Positions 43,786-48,011 of a DNA stretch of 48,011 bases are shown piece by piece; position 1 is the first letter of the stretch; every line of letters starts with the position of its first letter. The position numbers and the translations under genes were made by a program. The DNA is from an uncultured Bacteroidota bacterium. Lineage in GTDB: Bacteria; Bacteroidota; Bacteroidia; Flavobacteriales_F; PHOS-HE28. Under the pieces are notes generated by a model that made no database searches, was not told the DNA's origin, and was given only the letters and a program-made list of their open reading frames with translations. The DNA lies in contig CADEDY010000027.1 of the NCBI GenBank assembly GCA_902826215.1, forward strand, positions 2,647 to 50,657, in the 5' to 3' direction.

Positions 43786-44706
43786 TCAACCACCTACTTC
43801 GAACACGCCTCCTTCGAAGCTCAAAAGGGAGCGCGGGAAAACGGCAAGGGCTTCCGTCAGGAGAACATCAGCATGCTTGTATCGCGAACTGAAATGCCCA
43901 AGGAGCAATCGGCTGACCTCGGCGGAAGCTGCGATGCGTGCAGCTTGGGCAGCCGTGCTGTGCAGGGTCTCCTTCGCACGAGCAGCGAGCGCTTCGGTGA
44001 AGGTGGCTTCGTGATACAGCAGATCGACCTTGCTCAAGAAAGGCACCAGTGCCGGTTCATAGGCCGTGTCCGAACAGTATGCGTAGGCCCGTGCAGGAAG
44101 CGGATCCACCGTTAGATCAGCGTTCGGAACGTGCGTGCCGTTGGGCAGGATCAGATCCTCGCCTTCTTTCACGGCCTGTCGCTTGAACTGTGGGATCTCG
44201 TGCACCCGATCCTGCCGCAGGCCGCGCAGTGCAGGTTTCTCGCGGAAGAGGAATCCCGTGCATGGCAACCGATGGCGCAGGGCGAGCAGCGAAACGGTCA
44301 ACCCCGGTTCGTCCAGTACAACGGTTCCACTGATCGGATCAGTAGCGTGGAAATGCATCTGGAAGCGCAGCCATGTTCCGGATGCACGCAATTGGATATC
44401 GATGATGGCCTTGAGGTCGGCGGGACCGTGGATGTGCAACGGGCTTTGTCTGCCCATCAAGTGCATGGAACTGATGAGCCCCATGAGACCGAGGTAGTGG
44501 TCGCCGTGCAGGTGGCTGATGAAGATGTGGTTGATCCGCTGGAAGTTGATCCCTGCAACCCGCAACCGCTCCTGTGTGCCCTCTCCGCAATCGACGAGAT
44601 AAAGGCCATCGTGGACGTTGACCACCTGGGCCGTTGGATACCTCCCGCGCGCAGGCAAGGCAGCACCTGTTCCAAGGGTTGTAACACTGAACGGTCTGTG
44701 ATGCAT
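43786..44706 (-). CDS. rnz: Ribonuclease Z
   Basis: The 306-residue protein is the short tRNA 3'-endonuclease of the metallo-beta-lactamase superfamily. It removes the 3' trailer of tRNA precursors. Zinc-site motif SHLHGDHYLGL gives His65, His67, Asp69 and His70. VTTLGTGAALPARGR at the N-terminus, YCSDTAYEP, LYHEATF and GHFSSRY complete the family blocks. The exosite-like loop RGLRQDRVHEIPQFKR is present. ATG 44706 is chosen; a TTG upstream at 44733 would lie in a terminator hairpin. No separate promoter box was found between that hairpin and the start. Confidence 0.94.
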   Translation of the reverse strand: MHHRPFSVTTLGTGAALPARGRYPTAQVVNVHDGLYLVDCGEGTQERLRVAGINFQRINHIFISHLHGDHYLGLMGLISSMHLMGRQSPLHIHGPADLKAIIDIQLRASGTWLRFQMHFHATDPISGTVVLDEPGLTVSLLALRHRLPCTGFLFREKPALRGLRQDRVHEIPQFKRQAVKEGEDLILPNGTHVPNADLTVDPLPARAYAYCSDTAYEPALVPFLSKVDLLYHEATFTEALAARAKETLHSTAAQAARIAASAEVSRLLLGHFSSRYKHADVLLTEALAVFPRSLLSFEGGVFEVGG

Positions 44707-44717
44707 GTGCAGAAAAG

Positions 44718-44743
44718 AGAAAGCCCCGATCAAGGGGCTTTCT
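44718..44743 (-). terminator. Intrinsic terminator after the T9SS gene, directly before rnz
   Basis: A perfect 10-bp stem AGAAAGCCCC (44718-44727) with 44734-44743 has a 6-nt loop. On the minus strand a U-rich stretch (TCTTTTCTG) follows and runs into the rnz start codon 12 nt later. It terminates the STAS-T9SS unit. It is largely symmetrical, but plus-strand transcripts would lack a good U-tract. Confidence 0.85.
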
Positions 44744-44767
44744 GGATATGAGAAGACGTAAGCAGGA

Positions 44768-45520
44768 TCAACGCTGAAGTGCCATACGGCCGGTGAAGGT
44801 GGATGAGCCGGTTTCGATCTTGTACAAGTACACGCCAGCGGGAAGGTCCCCGCCTTCGAAATTGGCTCTGTTCATTCCCACCTTGGTCTGCACGCGCTGG
44901 TTCCAAACCTCTTCACCCACCAGGTTGAAGACCCGAATGTGTGCCTCGCCGGCCTGTCCCATCTGGTATTCGATGGTGGTTCGTGTGGAGAACGGATTCG
45001 GAACGTTCCGGACATTGCTGAGTGCCGAACGCATCTCGATCATCCCAACACCGCTATCGTTGATCGTAATGGAATAGCCTGGGAAGGACAGTGACTGGGA
45101 CTGAGGAATGAATACCGTTACCCATCCCAGTACATTGATGGTAATGTCGAACGTGCCAACAGCGGTCGGTGTCCCTTCGATCAATCCACAACCCAAGTTC
45201 TCGGGCAAGTAGGAGCACGCTGCAGGCGTTTGCGAATTGCAATTCACGGAGAGCCCCGGTGGCAAACCGCTGACACTCACAAGTTGAACACTATCGATCT
45301 GGAGAGGAGGGAGACTCGGAGAAATATCCTGCGCACTGCTCGGTATGAGGATGTTCAGTGTATCGGAATAGAACTGCCCCAGTACCCCGGAACGGAAATC
45401 CGTTGTGGTATCCGGCCATACTCCGAAAACGCTGTCAACATAAAGGATGTTCGGAGTGCACTGGGCTTGTGCCGCACCACCTGAGAGGACGATGCTGGCA
45501 ATGAGTAGGGTTCTGCGCAT
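44768..45520 (-). CDS. Short T9SS type A sorted secreted protein
   Basis: The 250-residue protein has signal peptide MRRTLLIASIVLSGGAAQAQ. A ~150-residue beta-rich region follows, with five Cys (CTPN, NCNSQTPAACS, LGCG) and a putative Ig-like stretch (ISPSLPPLQIDSVQLVSVSGLPPGLSV). The type A C-terminal sorting domain (~168-250) contains NVPNPFSTRTTIEY, FNLVGEEVW, NFEGGDLPAGVYLYKIE and a final basic LQR. It should be exported by T9SS and displayed at the surface; no catalytic motif is seen. The STAS gene ends 8 bp upstream on the same strand, so they probably form one transcript. Confidence 0.88.
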   Translation of the reverse strand: MRRTLLIASIVLSGGAAQAQCTPNILYVDSVFGVWPDTTTDFRSGVLGQFYSDTLNILIPSSAQDISPSLPPLQIDSVQLVSVSGLPPGLSVNCNSQTPAACSYLPENLGCGLIEGTPTAVGTFDITINVLGWVTVFIPQSQSLSFPGYSITINDSGVGMIEMRSALSNVRNVPNPFSTRTTIEYQMGQAGEAHIRVFNLVGEEVWNQRVQTKVGMNRANFEGGDLPAGVYLYKIETGSSTFTGRMALQR

Positions 45521-45528
45521 AGGCTAAG

Positions 45529-45900
45529 TTAATCCTTGTTGACGTCCTTTTCAATTTCCTCCATGTAGAGCAGGTCCACGGCCTCGGCTGCTGAAGGGGT
45601 AATGGACAGCACGCTTTCCAATTGGGAGATCTGTACAAGCTTCTGCACGGGCTCCTGCAAACCACAAACGACCAGCGTTCCGTTCACGCTTTTGCACAAG
45701 CGATTGGCCACTAGCAGGGCGCTCAATCCGGAAGAATCGCAGTAGCGCGTTGCAGCAAGATCGATGATCACATTGCGCACGTTCGTTTTGTTCAGGTACA
45801 CCAGCTCGCTCTTGAGCTCCGGGGCACAGGTCGTATCCAGTTTATCCACGTTGCTGGTCACCAGGGTGTACCGGCCTTTGTCCTCAATGGTGAAGTTCAT
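45529..45900 (-). CDS. STAS-domain anti-sigma-factor antagonist-like protein
   Basis: The 123-residue protein is a single STAS domain of the SpoIIAA type. The family strand NVIIDLAATRYCDSSGLSALL contains Ser56-Ser57, of which one would be phosphorylated by a partner kinase in a partner-switching pathway. No RsbW-like kinase, PP2C phosphatase or sigma factor is adjacent. In Bacteroidota such proteins often occur without the full switch, so the partners may be elsewhere. It is followed immediately by a T9SS cargo gene, an association I cannot explain. Confidence 0.9.
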   Translation of the reverse strand: MNFTIEDKGRYTLVTSNVDKLDTTCAPELKSELVYLNKTNVRNVIIDLAATRYCDSSGLSALLVANRLCKSVNGTLVVCGLQEPVQKLVQISQLESVLSITPSAAEAVDLLYMEEIEKDVNKD

Positions 45901-45948
45901 GCTTTGCGCCGTGGCCCGGCGTAGGCGTTGGTCCTTGAGCTATCCGGT

Positions 45949-45956
45949 CAAATATA
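45949..45956 (-). promoter_or_regulatory. -7 box for the STAS gene
   Basis: The minus strand reads TATATTTG followed by ACC, an exact TAnnTTTG match, 48 nt before ATG 45900. Confidence 0.6.
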
Positions 45957-46000
45957 GTCACGGGTTGTTCACCGTTCCGATGCCCATGTGGGGCGAACTT

Positions 46001-46966
46001 TCAAACAACGGAACGTGGGATTCTTGCCGCCAGCAGATACAGCACGGCCATTCGGATCGCCACGCCGTTCTCCACTTGGTCCAGAATGATGCTGTTGGCG
46101 TGGTCCGCGACCTGGCTCGTCACTTCAACGCCACGATTGATCGGCCCCGGGTGCATGATCACGACCTCCTTCCCGATCCGCTGGTAACGCTCCAGATCAA
46201 GACCGAATCGAATGGCATATTCGCGAAGGCTCGGGAAATTGGCAAGGCCATCGCCCCCCTGTCGCTCCAATTGGATCCGCAGCATGTTGGCTACGTCGCA
46301 CCATGCCAGCGCTTTGTCCAGGTCATGCTCCACACGCACACCGAGACTGTCGATGTAGCGCGGTAACAAGGTGGTGGGCCCACAGAGCATCACCTCCGCT
46401 CCCATTTTCTGCAAGCAGAAGATGTTGCTCAACGCCACGCGGGAATGCAGGATGTCTCCTACGATGAGCACTTTCACCTTGTTCAATCGCCCCAACTTCT
46501 CACGGATGCTGTACGCATCAAGAAGCGCTTGTGTGGGGTGCTCATGGGTACCATCACCGGCATTCACGATGCGGGCATCGATGTGACGGCTCAGGAACAT
46601 GGCGGCACCGGGATCCGGGTGGCGCATCACCACCATGTCCACCTTCATCGCCAGGATGTTGTTCACCGTGTCCACCAAGGTCTCTCCTTTGCTCACGCTG
46701 CTCCCGCTCGCGCTGAAGTTGACCACATCGGCGCTCAATCGCCGCTCGGCAAGCTCGAAACTGACCCGTGTACGTGTACTGCTTTCGAAGAAGAGATTGG
46801 CGATGGTGATGTCCCGCAACGAAGGCACCTTCTTGATCGGTCGATTGAGCACTTCCTTGAAGCCATCGGCGGTGCGGAAGATGAGTTCGATGTCGGCGGC
46901 GGTGAGGTCCTTGATGCCAAGCAAGTGCTCGGTGCTCAACTGCTCGCTATGGACCACGCTGCTCAT
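46001..46966 (-). CDS. pyrB: Aspartate carbamoyltransferase catalytic subunit
   Basis: The 321-residue enzyme condenses carbamoyl phosphate with aspartate in pyrimidine synthesis. Carbamoyl-phosphate and aspartate motifs are present: FFESSTRTRVSFELAE (Ser62-Arg67), GDGTHEHPTQALLDAYSI, VGDILHSRVALSN and MHPGPINRGVEV. It lacks a regulatory PyrI gene nearby. ATG 46966 overlaps the pyrR stop as ATGA, so the two are translationally coupled. Confidence 0.97.
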   Translation of the reverse strand: MSSVVHSEQLSTEHLLGIKDLTAADIELIFRTADGFKEVLNRPIKKVPSLRDITIANLFFESSTRTRVSFELAERRLSADVVNFSASGSSVSKGETLVDTVNNILAMKVDMVVMRHPDPGAAMFLSRHIDARIVNAGDGTHEHPTQALLDAYSIREKLGRLNKVKVLIVGDILHSRVALSNIFCLQKMGAEVMLCGPTTLLPRYIDSLGVRVEHDLDKALAWCDVANMLRIQLERQGGDGLANFPSLREYAIRFGLDLERYQRIGKEVVIMHPGPINRGVEVTSQVADHANSIILDQVENGVAIRMAVLYLLAARIPRSVV

Positions 46967-47556
46967 CGGTCGTTGGAGGTTCCTTGGTTCAACGCACCCG
47001 CTTCGCGACCCTCGGCGGATGTCGAATGCAACAACACTTGGTCCTTGCCATCGCTTTCGGCCCACTCCACAGTAACCAGTTGTTCGCCGATGCTATCCAC
47101 CCAACGCCCCACATAATCAGGCTGGATCGGAAGTTCGCGACGGAAGCGTCGGTCGATGAGCACCAGCAATTGCACGCTTGCCGGTCTACCGAAAGCCAAT
47201 AGCGCATCAAGCCCGGCCCGTATCGTGCGACCGGTGAAGAGGACATCGTCCACGAGCACGACCTTCCGATCGTCCAACGAGAAATCCAGGTTCGTCACGT
47301 TCGGTGTCGCTGTGGTGGGGCGATGACGGAAATCATCACGGTGGAAGGTGATGTCCAACTCTCCGTACTGCAAACGCTCCTTTCCCAAGATGCGTGCAAG
47401 TTCTGCTCGGAGGCGGCGCGCCAAAAGGATCCCCCGTGGCTGGAGGCCGATGAGTGCAACGCCTTCCAGATCACCGTGGTCCTCGATCAATTGGTAGCAC
47501 AATCGGCCAATGGTCAGTCCGAATGCTTTGCTGGCGAGGATCGGGAGCGGTTCCAT
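46963..47556 (-). CDS. pyrR: PyrR bifunctional pyr regulator / uracil phosphoribosyltransferase
   Basis: The 197-residue protein is a PyrR-type phosphoribosyltransferase with PRPP motif VVLVDDVLFTGRTIRAG (99-115), GLQPRGILLARRL near the N-terminus and the DITFHRDD segment. In Firmicutes PyrR binds leader RNA to attenuate the pyr operon and also has UPRTase activity. Here the predicted promoter box is 7 nt upstream of ATG 47556 and recN ends 61 bp away. No anti-terminator leader fits between them. The protein may therefore mainly salvage uracil. Residues ~165-197 are a divergent, Gly/Ser-rich tail. It is coupled to pyrB. Confidence 0.93.
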   Translation of the reverse strand: MEPLPILASKAFGLTIGRLCYQLIEDHGDLEGVALIGLQPRGILLARRLRAELARILGKERLQYGELDITFHRDDFRHRPTTATPNVTNLDFSLDDRKVVLVDDVLFTGRTIRAGLDALLAFGRPASVQLLVLIDRRFRRELPIQPDYVGRWVDSIGEQLVTVEWAESDGKDQVLLHSTSAEGREAGALNQGTSNDR

Positions 47557-47563
47557 CCGCTGG

Positions 47564-47571
47564 CGAAGATA
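47564..47571 (-). promoter_or_regulatory. Variant -7 box for pyrR-pyrB
   Basis: The minus strand reads TATCTTCG followed by CC and fits TAnnTTYG. It ends 7 nt before ATG 47556, giving a leader of only a few bases. Confidence 0.5.
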
Positions 47572-47617
47572 GCCGGTGAAGGCTTGTGACCACCTTTCGG
47601 CGGAACGGACCTTGTTC

Positions 47618-48011
47618 TCAAGCTGGATCCTTCGCCGTGTGCTTTCCTTTCAGCAACGCACGGGCGTTCTCCAAGGCGGCTTTCGTCATCTCCCGCCCGC
47701 TGAGCATTTGGGCCAACGCTTCAACTCGATCCTTCTTGGTGACCGGGCGTATCGTGGTCGTGACCTTCCCGTTTCCTTCGCTCTTGGCCACGAGCAGATG
47801 GGTGTCGGCCTTGCTCGCGATCTGCGGGAGGTGGGTGATCGCCAACACTTGTCGATCGGACCCCATGCGTGCCATCAAAGTACCAACGCGGTCCGCCACT
47901 TCCCCACTTACTCCGGTATCGATCTCGTCGAAGATCACCGTGGGCAATCCTTGTGAAGAGGCGGCCAAGGAGATCAAAGCAAGCATGACCCGACTGAGTT
48001 CTCCTCCTGAC
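47618..48011 (-). CDS. recN: DNA repair protein RecN, C-terminal part
   Basis: About 131 codons are visible; the 5' part lies beyond the window. The ABC signature SGGELSRVMLA is read from the very edge. Walker B with the catalytic Glu follows as TVIFDEIDTGVSG, and the H-loop as VLAITHLPQIAS. The ending VEALAQMLSGREMTKAALENARALL is typical of RecN, an SMC-like ATPase that acts at DNA double-strand breaks. pyrR follows downstream after 61 bp on the same strand. Confidence 0.95.
   Translation of the reverse strand, partial: SGGELSRVMLALISLAASSQGLPTVIFDEIDTGVSGEVADRVGTLMARMGSDRQVLAITHLPQIASKADTHLLVAKSEGNGKVTTTIRPVTKKDRVEALAQMLSGREMTKAALENARALLKGKHTAKDPA

Overview
The window looks like a chromosomal segment of a GC-rich Bacteroidota bacterium, most likely of the Flavobacteriales. 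The evidence is: surface proteins ending in type IX secretion (T9SS) type A and type B sorting domains, a PorE-like OmpA protein, SprB-type and WG repeats, a fused formimidotransferase-cyclodeaminase, and a recurring Bacteroidota -7 promoter box (TAnnTTTG and the variant TAnnTTCG) just upstream of many start codons. Genes are tightly packed, and I saw no rRNA, tRNA, CRISPR array, insertion sequence or prophage. The genus cannot be fixed from this sequence.

Layout. 1-4569: the 3' part of a giant repeat adhesin, convergent with a WG-repeat protein. 4653-9140: an MMPL/RND exporter, a small exported helical-repeat protein, trmD and rplS with a clear terminator. 9250-13065: a T9SS cargo protein, a 315-bp gap with an unusual inverted repeat, a dienelactone-hydrolase-like enzyme and an orphan membrane-anchored protein. 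13139-16911: cyanophycin synthetase and cyanophycinase in divergent orientation, followed by small membrane proteins and a YtxH/holin-like/AI-2E group (16914-20748). 20764-22957: an isoaspartyl peptidase, a PAP2 phosphatase and a DUF4920 lipoprotein. 23084-28155: a retropepsin-like protease, two membrane glycosyltransferases, a RimK-type ligase and TerC. 28162-35841: a PorE-like OmpA protein, a large AsmA protein, a dicarboxylate/amino acid symporter and aroC. 35937-39724: histidine catabolism (hutI, ftcD) with a CPBP protease between them. 39812-45900: a membrane-fused patatin, a GlcNAc-kinase-like protein, a LuxR-type regulator, RNase Z, a T9SS cargo protein and a STAS protein. 46001-48011: pyrB, pyrR and the 3' end of recN.

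How the genes may work together. The most coherent theme is nitrogen storage and turnover. CphA makes cyanophycin from aspartate and arginine, CphB cuts it to beta-Asp-Arg dipeptides, and the isoaspartyl peptidase 4 kb away can split those dipeptides. HutI and FtcD process histidine-derived carbon and nitrogen, and a DAACS transporter may import acidic amino acids. A second theme is T9SS cell-surface biology: three cargo proteins and one PorE-like envelope component. The remainder is housekeeping (TrmD, L19, AroC, PyrB, RNase Z, RecN).

The most unusual local features are two intrinsic terminators that sit on or directly before the start codon of the following gene (PAP2 and RNase Z), the very short predicted leaders at several genes, and a pyrR-pyrB pair with no room for a leader attenuator. 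I found no clearly new multi-gene system. The cyanophycin group and the terminator-start arrangements deserve the closest look.
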